This document shows, in pieces, positions 25,381-34,689 of a DNA stretch of 64,000 bases. How positions within the stretch are numbered: position 1 is the stretch's first letter; each line of letters starts with the position of its first letter. Under the pieces are notes generated by a model. It was not told the DNA's origin, made no database searches, and was given only the letters and a program-made list of their open reading frames with translations. Source of the stretch: Bacillota bacterium (GTDB lineage Bacteria > Bacillota > Clostridia > Christensenellales > SZUA-584); contig JAEWTW010000053.1 in the NCBI GenBank assembly GCA_023397655.1, positions 37,879-101,878 on the forward strand, read 5' to 3'. A program made the position numbers and the translations under genes.

Positions 25381-26403
25381 TTACTCGATTATTTTGGCGC
25401 TGTCCAGCACATCCTGCGAGACTTCCACGCCGATGGCCGCCGCCGTGGTCTTGTTGATGACGGTGACGAAATCCGATACCGTGATAGCCGGAATATCCTT
25501 GATGGCCTTGCCCTTGAGGAACTGGTCGGCCATGTCCGCTGTCATGCTGCCGATGGTGATATCGTCGATGCTGATGGTCGCAAACGCGCCGGATGCCACC
25601 ATCACCGCGGAACTGCCGTACACGGGGATCTTCGCGTCCATAGCAGCCTCGGCCACCTGCGGCATCGCGCTCTGTACCATGCTGTCGTTGGGAATGAAGA
25701 ACGCGTCCACCTGGTCCGCCAGCGATTGGGCCGCCTGCTGCACCTCGGACGACGCGGTCACCACCGCTTCCTTATAGCTGAGGCCGTTTTCATCCATGTA
25801 CTTCTTTGCATTTTCCACCGTCGTTACGGAGTTGATCTCGCCCGTGTTGTAGATGAGACCATAGGTCTCGCAGCCCGGCGTCAGCTGGTCCGAGAGCTTG
25901 AACATCTCGCTCACGGGGATGGCGTTGGATGTGCCTGTCGCGTTTTTGTCGGGCATGCTCATATCCGTGATGATACCCGCCCCTACGGGGTTGCCCACCG
26001 ATATGAAGAACACCGGTATGCCGCTGTCCATGTTGACAATGGCCTGCGACGGCGGGGTCGCGATGGATACGATAATGTCCTTCTTGGCGTCCACCATCGC
26101 CTGGCAGATGGAATTCAGCGTGCCCGTGTCGCCGTTGGCGTTCTGGTAATCGAATTTCATCTTGTCTTCGGAGTATCCGAGCTCCCGCATGCGGGCGATA
26201 AAGCCCTCGCGCATGTCGGTGAAGGCGCCGTTGTCAGCCAGCTGAATGATACCCACCTCAATCACTTCGGACACTACTGCGGGAGCGCTCTGCTCCGCGT
26301 TCTGTCCTGCGCTCTGCCCGCCGCAACCGGCGGCTGCCAGCAGCAGCATGACGGCCAAACCCAAAACAACTACTCTCATCATTCTCTTGGTCCTGTTTCT
26401 CAT
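25381..26403 (-). CDS. ABC transporter substrate-binding lipoprotein (TrpX-type)
   Basis: A 340-residue periplasmic-type binding protein anchored by a lipobox (LLAAAGC, Cys about 28). It belongs to the ABC_sub_bind family (PF04392): EVGIIQLADNGAFTDMREGF, DIIVSIATPPSQAIVNM, and ETYGLIYNTGEINS followed by VVTASSEVQQAAQSL. Members bind aromatic amino acids or related ligands. It heads the operon behind the T-box; the TGG specifier makes tryptophan (or its precursor) the likely ligand, by inference. Confidence 0.9.
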   Translation of the reverse strand: MRNRTKRMMRVVVLGLAVMLLLAAAGCGGQSAGQNAEQSAPAVVSEVIEVGIIQLADNGAFTDMREGFIARMRELGYSEDKMKFDYQNANGDTGTLNSICQAMVDAKKDIIVSIATPPSQAIVNMDSGIPVFFISVGNPVGAGIITDMSMPDKNATGTSNAIPVSEMFKLSDQLTPGCETYGLIYNTGEINSVTTVENAKKYMDENGLSYKEAVVTASSEVQQAAQSLADQVDAFFIPNDSMVQSAMPQVAEAAMDAKIPVYGSSAVMVASGAFATISIDDITIGSMTADMADQFLKGKAIKDIPAITVSDFVTVINKTTAAAIGVEVSQDVLDSAKIIE

Positions 26404-26459
26404 CTTTCTCTTCTCACCTTTCTAATTTTGTTGGCCGCCATTCGGCTGCCGGATTGATT

Positions 26460-26766
26460 TAAAAAAAGCCTATCCTCGAAATACGCAACAGCGTATGCAA
26501 GGACAGACTTCGTCTGCGGTGCCACCTTGTTTGGTTTTCCGAAAAGCCGAACTGAAAGGCTAACGGAAAGAACCCATCTCATCAGAACGCTAACACGCTC
26601 TTAACCCGATAACGCTGGTATGCGTCGCGTATACTGGGAGCTCATCGCCCCGTTCCCCGCGCCCTCCGCAGTCCATTTGCCACATCGCTTACTGCTGGTT
26701 TCCAGCTGCCCCGGCTCTCTCTAAAGTGCGCTTGCGGTTTGATCTCTGCATCAGCGGTTTATTGTC
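26460..26766 (-). promoter_or_regulatory. T-box riboswitch, tryptophan specifier
   Basis: On the minus strand a T-box leader is visible. The conserved core AAGGTGGCACCGC maps to 26530-26516. The stem I apical signature AGAGAGCC-GGGGCAGCTGGAAACCAGC maps to about 26723-26697. The return strand reads AAATGGACTGC, placing TGG at 26675-26673 opposite a GCAGAGA K-turn strand, so the specifier is UGG (Trp). A terminator hairpin followed by seven T lies at 26508-26461. Uncharged tRNA-Trp would stabilise the antiterminator and switch on the ABC importer. Confidence 0.93.
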
Positions 26767-26770
26767 TCCA

Positions 26771-26799
26771 AAGATAACATGACATATTTAATTTGTCAA
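26771..26799 (-). promoter_or_regulatory. Promoter of the T-box leader
   Basis: On the minus strand TTGACA (26799-26794) and TATCTT (26776-26771) are separated by 17 bases, directly upstream of the T-box stem I. The 120 bases between here and the LarA gene hold nothing else I can identify. Confidence 0.85.
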
Positions 26800-26920
26800 C
26801 AGTTACGATTTACATTTTATTGTCCGAACGCTGCCACTTATAAAAGGCTTGCGCTTGCGCTGCGTCTGCTGGCTAATATATGCGGTGCGCTCCGGTTATG
26901 TTCGAGCATCCATTTAACGC

Positions 26921-28207
26921 TTATTCAGTTTTTTCCTCCAGGTAAGGCACTGTATACCCGCCGTAAGGCATCACGTATATATCCTTGCCGCTAAAATCCA
27001 CTTCTTCGAGCAGGCTGGCGATGTCTGAGAACACGCGTGCGCCCATGCCGTCCAGCGTTTCGGGGGCAATCTGCGTCAGCATCAGCACCTCCGTTTTAAC
27101 CATCACCTCGCATGACGCGTAGAAGATATACCCCGCAATGGTGAAGTTCGCGCGCAGATCCGCATCCAGTGTGCCCGCCCGCAACGGTTTGATCCAATCG
27201 AAGTAGTCCGGCGCGCCGCCGCCTTCGCGGCACTCGGCCAAAAATACGATCTGCCCGCCGGGCTTCACCGCCTCCGCCGCGTTGATCAGCGACTTGACGC
27301 CCTGATACAGGTTGATATCCTTGGGGTACCCGCCGCAGCTGACCACCACGATATCCGCAGCCTTAGCGATAGGAATGCCCATCATGTCCTGTGCCTCACG
27401 GCAGCTCTGCTCCCACGCGCGGAAAAAGTCGCCGCAAATCAGCCGGCTGCCGCCCGTCTGCGTGTCCATAATGACATTGATGCCAAAGGTGGGCGACGCC
27501 ATGGCCGCCGCTTCGTTCATATCCTCGTTCAGCGGGTTATCGGAGAGCTGACCCATGCCGATCAGCGGATTGGAGCGTGGCTCGGTGGGCGACAGCGAAT
27601 GAATGTGATTCTGGTTGATCGTGGTTTTGCCGCTGATACCGGGGAGTATGCTCTTGCGCCCGCCGCCGTACCCGGCCATCAGGTGATGAAGCGTCCCGCT
27701 CACCACGATCAGCTTGCGCCCTACCGCCAGCGGATTGACACAAACCTGCGTCCCCCAAGACGTTGTGCCTATGTGAACGAGGTCTTCCGCCATGCAGTCG
27801 TGGTTGACCACCCGCACACGTTCAAAGATCTCGTCCGTCACCAGCATCCGAAGTTCTGCTTCCGTCTGCGGCCGGTGCGTACCCAGCGCGATGAGTATGA
27901 CGATGTTCGCGTATTCCACGCCCAGCGTATCGTGCAGATACGGTATTAGCTGCGCGCACACCCTGTCCTGCCGCATCCAAAAGCGTGTGATGTCGCTAAT
28001 CACCACAGTGACCTTATCGTCCGGCGAAACGAGCGCACTGAGCGGCGGCGACGCGATGCAGCCGGAGCCCACAGCGTCCAGAAACGCCTGCGCTTCATCC
28101 GCGGCGGGCGGCAGGCTTTTACCCTGCAGCACACGTACCGATCGCGCGCCGTCAAAAGCCATATCGATATGCGTATCGCCGTATGCCAGAGACATTTTAT
28201 CCTTCAT
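26921..28207 (-). CDS. larA: Nickel-pincer racemase, LarA-like
   Basis: A 428-residue protein of the LarA family (DUF2088). Key residues are placed as in lactate racemase: His111 in ALGTHRP, the HH at 174-175 in GTLHHLMAGYGGGRKS with Lys185, and the His pair at 201-203 in NQNHIHS. LarA enzymes racemise 2-hydroxy acids (lactate, malate and others) using a nickel-pincer NPN cofactor made by LarB, LarC and LarE, which are not in this window. Substrate cannot be assigned. GGGAGAAACGC precedes the ATG. A TATAAT is at 28315-28310. Confidence 0.88.
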   Translation of the reverse strand: MKDKMSLAYGDTHIDMAFDGARSVRVLQGKSLPPAADEAQAFLDAVGSGCIASPPLSALVSPDDKVTVVISDITRFWMRQDRVCAQLIPYLHDTLGVEYANIVILIALGTHRPQTEAELRMLVTDEIFERVRVVNHDCMAEDLVHIGTTSWGTQVCVNPLAVGRKLIVVSGTLHHLMAGYGGGRKSILPGISGKTTINQNHIHSLSPTEPRSNPLIGMGQLSDNPLNEDMNEAAAMASPTFGINVIMDTQTGGSRLICGDFFRAWEQSCREAQDMMGIPIAKAADIVVVSCGGYPKDINLYQGVKSLINAAEAVKPGGQIVFLAECREGGGAPDYFDWIKPLRAGTLDADLRANFTIAGYIFYASCEVMVKTEVLMLTQIAPETLDGMGARVFSDIASLLEEVDFSGKDIYVMPYGGYTVPYLEEKTE

Positions 28208-28383
28208 GCGTTTCTCCCGTGTGTTTGTCTGGCTTAACGTTCACCAGCGCGTACTAAGAATATCTTAGCACACATAGCGCCGTTTGAGCGACTTCCCTGA
28301 TAATTCGCGATTATAGCACAAGCGGCGAAAAAGAGAAAGCGCTCCTCCGTGACAGAGGTGGACAAAGGCTTAAATTTGCGGAC

Positions 28384-28418
28384 ATAAAAACGCTGGATGG
28401 GCATTCAAGCCCATCCAG
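28384..28418 (-). terminator. Terminator, minus strand
   Basis: CTGGATGGGC pairs with GCCCATCCAG around a 6-base loop; T-rich sequence follows on the minus strand. It ends the gene remnant at 28405-28548. Confidence 0.75.
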
Positions 28419-28548
28419 CTTCCCAGTCACCTGGACCATTATACTTCACCTTGGTATCCAGGCGCTGCTCGGGGTTGTCAAGTCGGTGCCAATTTAACAC
28501 GTCCTTCACCACCTCAAAGCTTATTATATCCGCAGCTCCTGGCTTTAT
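28405..28548 (-). pseudogene. 3' remnant of an unknown gene
   Basis: A 47-codon open stretch on the minus strand reads with natural composition (ISFEVVKDVLNWHRLDNPEQ and WEAGW) and stops inside the terminator hairpin. There is no start codon or ribosome site upstream, and a TGA closes the frame at 28549. It looks like the tail of a deleted gene. The rest of the 28208-28686 gap has nothing recognisable. Confidence 0.35.
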
Positions 28549-28686
28549 TCAGACAAGTTCCTTTCTTTTTTTCATAGCCTATACTGCTGGCTCCATTTCA
28601 GCCAATATACGAAATTTGACATCTTTCATCCGTCATGATAGATTTGATCGTGTAGTATCATTTCCAGAAAGAATGAGGTTTTTGCT

Positions 28687-29922
28687 ATGGGCAGAGGCGG
28701 CTTTGGCGGTGGCGGCAGCAGGGGATTCTCCGGCGGCGGCGGTCGCGGCTTTTCCGGTCGCAGCAGCTTTGGCGGCAGCCGGAGCGGCAGTTCGGGAGGC
28801 GGATTCAGCTTTGGCGGGGGAAGCAAGCGCGGCGGTAATACCGGCAGCAGCAGAGGGTTCTCCGGCGGCGGCGAGCACGGCTTCTCCGGACGCGGCAGCT
28901 TTGACGACGGCAGAAACAACAATAGCAGCAGCTTCGGAGGCTTCGGTGGTTTTGGACTGGGCGGCCCCGGTCCCGCAAACCCCAATCCGTTTCACAACCA
29001 GCACCACCATCATCACGATACCCGTTATATTCCGGTACCCGTCCCTCCGCCGGTCTATGGTTCTTCACCGGTTTACGGTCCTCCCCCGGGGTCACCGCCG
29101 GGTTATGGGCCTCCTCCGGGTTTTCCACCGGGCTATGGTCCCCCGCCGGTACGTCCCTCAGGCCGAAGCCGAGGCGGTGTTATCGCCGTTCTGGTGATCG
29201 TCGCGCTGATCGGCATCATACTTCTCGTAACCGGGCTGGCCTCGCTGTTCAGCGGTCAGGACATCACGGCATCCACCGAGGCGCGCACAGCGCTGCCCGC
29301 GGGCGCAGTGAATGAAACCGGATATTTCACCGATGAACTGGGCTGGATACAGAACGAAACCAAGCTGGAGTCCGGCTTAAAGCGCTTTTATCAGAAGACG
29401 GGTGTGCAGCCATATGTCTACATCACGGGTGATGTGGGCACAGAGGGCATACCCGACATGAGCGATATCGAGGCCTTTGGCAATGCGAAGTATGACGCGT
29501 TGTTCACCGATAAAGCGCACCTGCTGCTGGTGTTCTATGAAAACCACGGCGGCTACATGACGGGCTGCATCACCGGCACACAGGCCAAAACAGTGATCGA
29601 CAGCGAAGCATCGGATATACTTCTTGATTACCTCGACCGCAACTACTACTCCGACATGACAGAGGAGGAGTTCTTCAGCGAATCCTTCCGCGACGCGGCG
29701 GACGATATCATGGCCGTGCCCGCGTCGCCCGTGGCGGGCTACATCATTCTGGGCGTAGCAGCGGTGCTCGTTGTGCTGTTTGTCTGGCTGCGGCACGCAA
29801 AGAAGCAGAAAGCCATCAAGGCGCAGCAGGACAAGGAGATACTGGAGATGCCGCTGGAGAAGTTCGGCGACACCGAAGCGGAAGTATTGGCAAATAAATA
29901 CGATGACGACCCGAACACTTAA
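28687..29922 (+). CDS. Glycine-rich TPM-like membrane protein
   Basis: A 411-residue protein. Residues 1-100 are Gly/Ser/Phe/Arg-rich (GFGGGGSRGFSGGGGRGFSG), 100-155 Pro/Gly/Tyr-rich with a His run. A membrane helix (about 164-190) leads to a TPM-like outer domain (GYFTDELGWIQNETKLESGLKRFYQKTGVQPYVYI at about 212-246; KAHLLLVFYENHGGYMTGCITG). A second helix (about 348-370) leads to a charged tail. TPM domains occur in YgcG-type proteins and photosystem repair factors. The next gene is PspA, 20 bases on, so an envelope-stress role is likely. GAGG lies 8-9 bases before the ATG. Confidence 0.75.
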   Translation: MGRGGFGGGGSRGFSGGGGRGFSGRSSFGGSRSGSSGGGFSFGGGSKRGGNTGSSRGFSGGGEHGFSGRGSFDDGRNNNSSSFGGFGGFGLGGPGPANPNPFHNQHHHHHDTRYIPVPVPPPVYGSSPVYGPPPGSPPGYGPPPGFPPGYGPPPVRPSGRSRGGVIAVLVIVALIGIILLVTGLASLFSGQDITASTEARTALPAGAVNETGYFTDELGWIQNETKLESGLKRFYQKTGVQPYVYITGDVGTEGIPDMSDIEAFGNAKYDALFTDKAHLLLVFYENHGGYMTGCITGTQAKTVIDSEASDILLDYLDRNYYSDMTEEEFFSESFRDAADDIMAVPASPVAGYIILGVAAVLVVLFVWLRHAKKQKAIKAQQDKEILEMPLEKFGDTEAEVLANKYDDDPNT

Positions 29923-29942
29923 AAATACAGGAGGAAAAGCAT

Positions 29943-30620
29943 ATGGCGATACTATCAAGATTCAATGACATTATTAAAGCGAACATCAACGATCTGCTCG
30001 ATAAGATGGAAAACCCAGGCAAGATGGTGGACCAGTACCTCCGCGACCTGCTTGAGGATCTGGCCGAGGTGAAGCGCGACACCGCAGGCGTGATGGCGGA
30101 GGAAACGCGTACCAAACGGCTGACGGACGAAAACCAGGCCGAGATCGACAAGTACGCGGGATACGCCAAAAAGGCGCTGCTGGCGGGCAATGAGGACGAC
30201 GCGCGCGTACTGATCGGTAAGAAGCAGGAGCTGGAGGCGTCCGGAGCGGGCCTGAAAACAGCCTACGCCACAGCGCACGCCAACGCAGTCAAGATGCGCC
30301 AGATGCATGATAAGCTGGTGTCCGACATCGAGGCGTTAAAAGCGCGCAGTGCGGCCATCAAGGCCAAGGTGGCGGTCGCCAAAACGCAGGAGAAGATCAA
30401 CGAAGCGGGTTCCGCTGTGGGCCGGTCCGCAGGCGTACAGAGCGCGTTTGAGCGCATGGAAGATAAAGCCGACCGCATGCTGGACGAAGCCACCGCCATG
30501 GCGGAGCTCAATACCGAGCCCATCGACGAAGCCAAAGCGCTGGAGGAGAAATACGCCAAGCTGGGCGGCACCTCCGTGGACGACGAGCTGGCAAAGTTGA
30601 AAGGTGAGCTGGGGCTGTAG
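29943..30620 (+). CDS. pspA: PspA/IM30 family protein
   Basis: A 225-residue all-helical protein with the PspA layout: the amphipathic N-terminal helix MAILSRFNDIIKANINDLLDKMENPGKMVDQYLRDL, then long coiled-coil helices (about residues 25-190). PspA/IM30 polymers bind the inner face of the membrane and stabilise it under stress. AGGAGG lies 7-8 bases before the ATG. It is co-transcribed with the TPM-like gene. Confidence 0.92.
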   Translation: MAILSRFNDIIKANINDLLDKMENPGKMVDQYLRDLLEDLAEVKRDTAGVMAEETRTKRLTDENQAEIDKYAGYAKKALLAGNEDDARVLIGKKQELEASGAGLKTAYATAHANAVKMRQMHDKLVSDIEALKARSAAIKAKVAVAKTQEKINEAGSAVGRSAGVQSAFERMEDKADRMLDEATAMAELNTEPIDEAKALEEKYAKLGGTSVDDELAKLKGELGL

Positions 30621-30655
30621 GCTGCGCCCGCATCACTCCAATAGATGACATGCAA

Positions 30656-30684
30656 AAGGGCGCCATATAGCGCCCTTGTTTTTA
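30656..30684. terminator. Bidirectional terminator
   Basis: AAGGGCGC pairs with GCGCCCTT around a 6-base loop, with T-rich DNA on the plus side and A-rich on the other. It separates pspA from the convergent yqeY. Confidence 0.88.
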
Positions 30685-30702
30685 TATCATACAACAGAAT
30701 TT

Positions 30703-31149
30703 CTAGCCGCGTATGGCTGCATCCACCAGCTTGCTGATCATGCCGCCGTCCGCTAGGCCTTTCGACTGCTGCATCACAGCCTTGATGATTTTGCCCTTGT
30801 CCGACATCGTTGGCTTATCAATACCCATCTCACGCAGCGCGCTTTGAATGAGTGCCTTGACCTCTTCCTCGCCCATCCGCTGCGGCGCGAACTCGGTGTA
30901 TACGGCGATCTTCAGCTTCGCTTCCTCAATGATGTCCGCGCGGCCTGCGGCAGTGTCCGCAGCTTCCTGCGCTTCCTTGATCTCTTTAAACACGATGGCG
31001 TTCTCTTCCTCTTCGGTTAAGTCCGCCCGCTTATCGATGTTCTTCTTCTTCAGCGCCGCAAGCAGCAGTGACAACGCCTCCTTGCGCTTGGAATCCCCCG
31101 CTTTGAGCGCCTTCATCATCTCCTGCCGCACCTGTTCAATCTTCGTCAT
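30703..31149 (-). CDS. yqeY: GatB/YqeY domain protein
   Basis: A 148-residue protein matching YqeY: MTKIEQVRQEMMKALKAGDSKRKEALSLLLAALKKK, EEEENAIVFKEIKEAQEAAD, and the C-terminal MSDKGKIIKAVMQQSKGLADGGMISKLV. YqeY resembles the tail domain of GatB and may contact tRNA; its exact role is not settled. ATG 31149 is used because GAGGAG lies just upstream; the longer frame is not supported. Confidence 0.93.
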   Translation of the reverse strand: MTKIEQVRQEMMKALKAGDSKRKEALSLLLAALKKKNIDKRADLTEEEENAIVFKEIKEAQEAADTAAGRADIIEEAKLKIAVYTEFAPQRMGEEEVKALIQSALREMGIDKPTMSDKGKIIKAVMQQSKGLADGGMISKLVDAAIRG

Positions 31150-31225
31150 TGTAAAATCTCCTCTGTGTTTATATGTCTGCTGCTGCCATCGCACATGCAG
31201 TATTCTGCAATTGCTGGACTATTCT

Positions 31226-32344
31226 CTATCCCGCTGCTGCCGCGCTCGCCGCTTCCACGCGGTTGCGTCCTCCTCGCTTGGCGTCGTAGAGCGCTTTGTC
31301 CGCTGCCCTCAGCAGATCCGCCGCGGTCACGCCGTGCTCGGGTATCGCGCTCACGCCCATGGACAGCGTCACCTGCCCGATCTCCGAACCGCCCAGTTTT
31401 AAGCATGCTCTTTCCACTATACGCCGCAAGGCTTCGGCACGCATCACCGTATCCTTCAGCGAGCACTCTGGCAGTATCAGTATGAATTCGTCGCCCCCGA
31501 AACGGCAGGCCACGTCCGACTTGCGGATGTTGTGATCCAGCACTTCGGCCACGCTGGCCAGAACCGCGTCGCCCAAAACGTGTCCGAACGCGTCGTTGAT
31601 GTGCTTGAAGCTGTCCACATCCGTCATGATCACACCGAGGCTGCGCCGCTCCCGCTGCGCGCGGCTGATTTCCCGATCCAGTGTCTCCTCCATATACCGG
31701 CGGTTGAAAAGTCCCGTGAGAGAATCCCGTACAGCCAATTCCTGCATCCGTGCTTCGCTCTCCTGCAGCAGGCTGCGATCCTTTTCGATCTGCTCCATCT
31801 GCCGCCGGTTCAGCATGCTGGCCACTATACCCAGCGTCCCCATGAATACGATAAAGGCCATCAGACTGGGCCAGTTGATACCCTGAAGGCCCGGATTAAA
31901 CAATATCAGCAAAGCCAGCCCGCTAAACTGCAGCAGTGCAAGAACAAGCGTTACCCGTTCAGTCAACAGTATCGCGCACAGCTGTATCGACAGCGCCATG
32001 TAGATGAGCGGTACATAATCACCATGAGCAATAGTATCGTCTACCAGTATGCAAAGCCACGGCCCCACCACAGATGTCAGTATTGTCAGCCATGCAGCAG
32101 CTTTATACCGTCCCTTAATATTGAATACAAGCGACAGAACAAGCGGGAAAGCCAGACTGCCCGTGAGCACCAGATAGAACACCAGCCTGTCGCCGATATT
32201 CACAAAACACACGAGCACGATCGTGGCAATCAGCAAAAAAAGCAGTGTCAGCTGTATAATCAGCAGTGTGCGTGCGCGCACACATTCCTGCCCAGAGTAT
32301 CTCGCCTTGAATTTGGTAAATAAAGAATTAGACCCTTCTGTCAT
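31226..32344 (-). CDS. Membrane diguanylate cyclase (GGDEF)
   Basis: A 372-residue protein with six membrane helices (about residues 20-185), a short coiled linker, and a C-terminal GGDEF domain (about 205-365). The intact active-site motif RFGGDEF makes it a likely diguanylate cyclase producing c-di-GMP from two GTP. DVDSFKHINDAFGH and the following metal-binding residues are conserved. No EAL domain is attached. ATG 32344 is preferred though the ribosome site is weak. A second GGDEF gene lies 0.8 kb upstream. Confidence 0.88.
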   Translation of the reverse strand: MTEGSNSLFTKFKARYSGQECVRARTLLIIQLTLLFLLIATIVLVCFVNIGDRLVFYLVLTGSLAFPLVLSLVFNIKGRYKAAAWLTILTSVVGPWLCILVDDTIAHGDYVPLIYMALSIQLCAILLTERVTLVLALLQFSGLALLILFNPGLQGINWPSLMAFIVFMGTLGIVASMLNRRQMEQIEKDRSLLQESEARMQELAVRDSLTGLFNRRYMEETLDREISRAQRERRSLGVIMTDVDSFKHINDAFGHVLGDAVLASVAEVLDHNIRKSDVACRFGGDEFILILPECSLKDTVMRAEALRRIVERACLKLGGSEIGQVTLSMGVSAIPEHGVTAADLLRAADKALYDAKRGGRNRVEAASAAAAG

Positions 32345-32530
32345 ACAATACCGTCCGGTATTTTTTCGTTGGAGCATTGGAAATGAATCAAAACTGTCTT
32401 ACCGCCATGAGGTGGAAAGCCTGCCTTTAAAGCCCCATGCGTTATTCAGTATAGCACTATCATGAATTATTTGTAAATATATTGAACAAGTTTATTCAGC
32501 TTTGTTATAAAACTTTAATATGCCCCAGCA

Positions 32531-33016
32531 TCATACCAGTATCATCAGCGCGGATGCCAGCAAGTCCCAGCAAAGCGCCGCAGCCGCTGCATGCAGCAGA
32601 TACAGCTTGCGAGCCTTTGTTTTGCTGGCGATGCGTCTGGCAAACAGACGGCGTGTTATCAAAAGAAGCAGCGAAAAGTCCAGCAGCGACCAAACGCCGA
32701 CATACACGGCAGCCTGTCCCCATGCTTGTTCATATGCGATACCCCATTCGCTGTGCACCGTGCTCAGCCATGGCCATGCAAAGCTGACTGCCACCGTCAC
32801 GATGAACGAGACCAACAATGCCGCCACACTCAGGCCCCAAAGCGGCAGTACCAGCGGCAACAGTGAGCCTCTTGGATGCAATACGTCGTCCCGACCGATA
32901 CGCAACAGTCGTTTACCTGCATACACAGCCGCAAAAGTGATCCCCAGCAACCATGCGATCCATATCAAGCAAAACGGCGGCATCAGAAAAAAGATCAGGC
33001 CATAACTTACAAACAT
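32531..33016 (-). CDS. Four-helix membrane protein, unknown
   Basis: A 161-residue protein with four predicted membrane helices and a positively charged loop after the first (GKRLLRIGRDDVLHPRG). AGGAAGG precedes the ATG. It sits between the two diguanylate cyclase genes in the same direction. Family not recognised. Confidence 0.65.
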   Translation of the reverse strand: MFVSYGLIFFLMPPFCLIWIAWLLGITFAAVYAGKRLLRIGRDDVLHPRGSLLPLVLPLWGLSVAALLVSFIVTVAVSFAWPWLSTVHSEWGIAYEQAWGQAAVYVGVWSLLDFSLLLLITRRLFARRIASKTKARKLYLLHAAAAALCWDLLASALMILV

Positions 33017-33111
33017 CGCTCACATCTGCCTTCCTGAGTTGATACCCACATTGTACCATATCCCATCTCCCGTGTCATGGAAACAAGCGGACGACAGCCG
33101 CGCGGCACAGC

Positions 33112-33142
33112 AAAAAAGCCGCCTTCGCATAAAGGCGGCTTT
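33112..33142 (-). terminator. Rho-independent terminator, minus strand
   Basis: On the minus strand AAAGCCGCC and GGCGGCTTT form a hairpin followed by T. It ends the Cache-GGDEF gene. Confidence 0.9.
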
Positions 33143-33148
33143 GCCCAC

Positions 33149-34618
33149 TTATTCTATGACCCGCTGCGGTCCCTCGATGATGCGCCAGCGATTTTTTCCG
33201 CCGCCCTTAGCGTCATAGAGTGCCTGGTCGGCACGGTATATCAAAGTATCTGCGTTGTCTACCTTGTTTGAGCGCGCCAGGCCCAGGCTCACCGTAATGC
33301 CGTACATTTCAAACGAGGGCTCATCCTTGACACTTTTGAAGAAGCGTTCCACCACGGACTTAACCTCCTCTATCTCGCCGAAATAATACCCCGCGAATTC
33401 ATCTCCGCCCCAGCGTGACACCTCGCCTTTATCTGTAAACACATCGCTGGCCAGTTGTCCGATGACACGCAGTACATTGTCACCGATCAAGTGGCCGTGC
33501 GTGTCGTTCACTGATTTAAAGTTGTCTATATCAAACACGAATACATAGAACACCCCGCGCTCCGGCGCTTCACTGATCGCCTTTTCAAGGCTCTCGTTGA
33601 AACCGCGGCGATTGGGCCGTCCGGTCAGAAGGTCCGTCTTCGTCATATTCATCATCAGCCGGTCGTTCTTTCTGATGATCCGGTTGGCGATGGACAGCAC
33701 GCTTGCAGCCACCAGCACATAAATGAGCGCATCCCTTATCGTTTGCGCATACAACGAACGCTCCAGCACCGACGTGTCCTTCTTAACCAGCAGATACCAG
33801 TTCAGCTCTTCCACATATTGCGTGATGTAATAACCGTCGAAGGGCTCTTGCTTGTACGCCAGGATCTCCATCGTAGATTTGTTGTCAATGATACGCTGGC
33901 GGTTTTCGCCCAATATGCCGGCATCAAACAGGTTCCGCTTGTCCTTATGCTGGGTTTGCGTATCGATCTGTACCATGCCATCCTCACTGAACAACAGCGC
34001 TTCCAGATCATATTCCTGCTCGAATGACTTGAGCAGGCTCTGCACATGATCAAGCTCAAGCCCCACACCCGTCACGCCAATCAGTTCCCCGCTCTCATCC
34101 GTCATGCGACAGTTAACGAAAACGGACAGCCTGTTGTTGTTGGCTTCGTCAGTATCCACATCCAGATCGTACACAAGACCGCTGTTCAAAAAGTCGTAAT
34201 ACCATATGTCATGCTCGTCATTCTCACTGACCACTTTGTTGATGCCGTTGTAGTGATAATAGTTTTTTGTCGCGGCTGACACCAGAAACACCGAATCATA
34301 GCTGTATTTTTCCTTCAGCCCCATCAGATATTGCCGCAGCTCCTCCTGATGCTCAGCAGAACTCCCCTCTCCCTCTTCAAGGAGCCACTTTTTCAGAAAG
34401 CTGTCGTTCGCCATCGTCAGTGACACAAATATCGGCTTTGTCAGTTCGTTGCGTATGTCTGAGTAAATGCTGGTGGATGTCAGCTTGGATATGTTCACAA
34501 TATCATCGTTAATGATGTTGCTGTAGGTATTGTAGCTGGTCAATGCAACAGCGGCAAAGCCGACCAGTATGATGACACAGATCAGTATGTTCGTGCTGAT
34601 TTTGAGATTTCGGTTCAT
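33149..34618 (-). CDS. Cache-domain diguanylate cyclase
   Basis: A 489-residue sensor: first membrane helix (about residues 9-30), extracytoplasmic dCache-like domain (about 35-290; YDSVFLVSAATKNYYHYNGI and VNCRMTDESGELIGVTGVGL), second helix (about 293-312) and GGDEF domain (about 325-480) with the active-site motif RWGGDEF. The outer domain should sense a small molecule and control c-di-GMP synthesis. AGAGGTATCC precedes the ATG. Single gene ending in a terminator 7 bases after the stop. Confidence 0.92.
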   Translation of the reverse strand: MNRNLKISTNILICVIILVGFAAVALTSYNTYSNIINDDIVNISKLTSTSIYSDIRNELTKPIFVSLTMANDSFLKKWLLEEGEGSSAEHQEELRQYLMGLKEKYSYDSVFLVSAATKNYYHYNGINKVVSENDEHDIWYYDFLNSGLVYDLDVDTDEANNNRLSVFVNCRMTDESGELIGVTGVGLELDHVQSLLKSFEQEYDLEALLFSEDGMVQIDTQTQHKDKRNLFDAGILGENRQRIIDNKSTMEILAYKQEPFDGYYITQYVEELNWYLLVKKDTSVLERSLYAQTIRDALIYVLVAASVLSIANRIIRKNDRLMMNMTKTDLLTGRPNRRGFNESLEKAISEAPERGVFYVFVFDIDNFKSVNDTHGHLIGDNVLRVIGQLASDVFTDKGEVSRWGGDEFAGYYFGEIEEVKSVVERFFKSVKDEPSFEMYGITVSLGLARSNKVDNADTLIYRADQALYDAKGGGKNRWRIIEGPQRVIE

Positions 34619-34689
34619 GGATACCTCTTAATGGATGTATATATTCGTTCATATATAACCCTATTAAGACGGCATTAAACCACGGTTAA

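Noticed and set aside
28626..29016. Minus-strand Pro- and Ala-rich frames
   Set aside because: They are the antisense of the Gly-rich part of the TPM-like protein and have no ribosome site.
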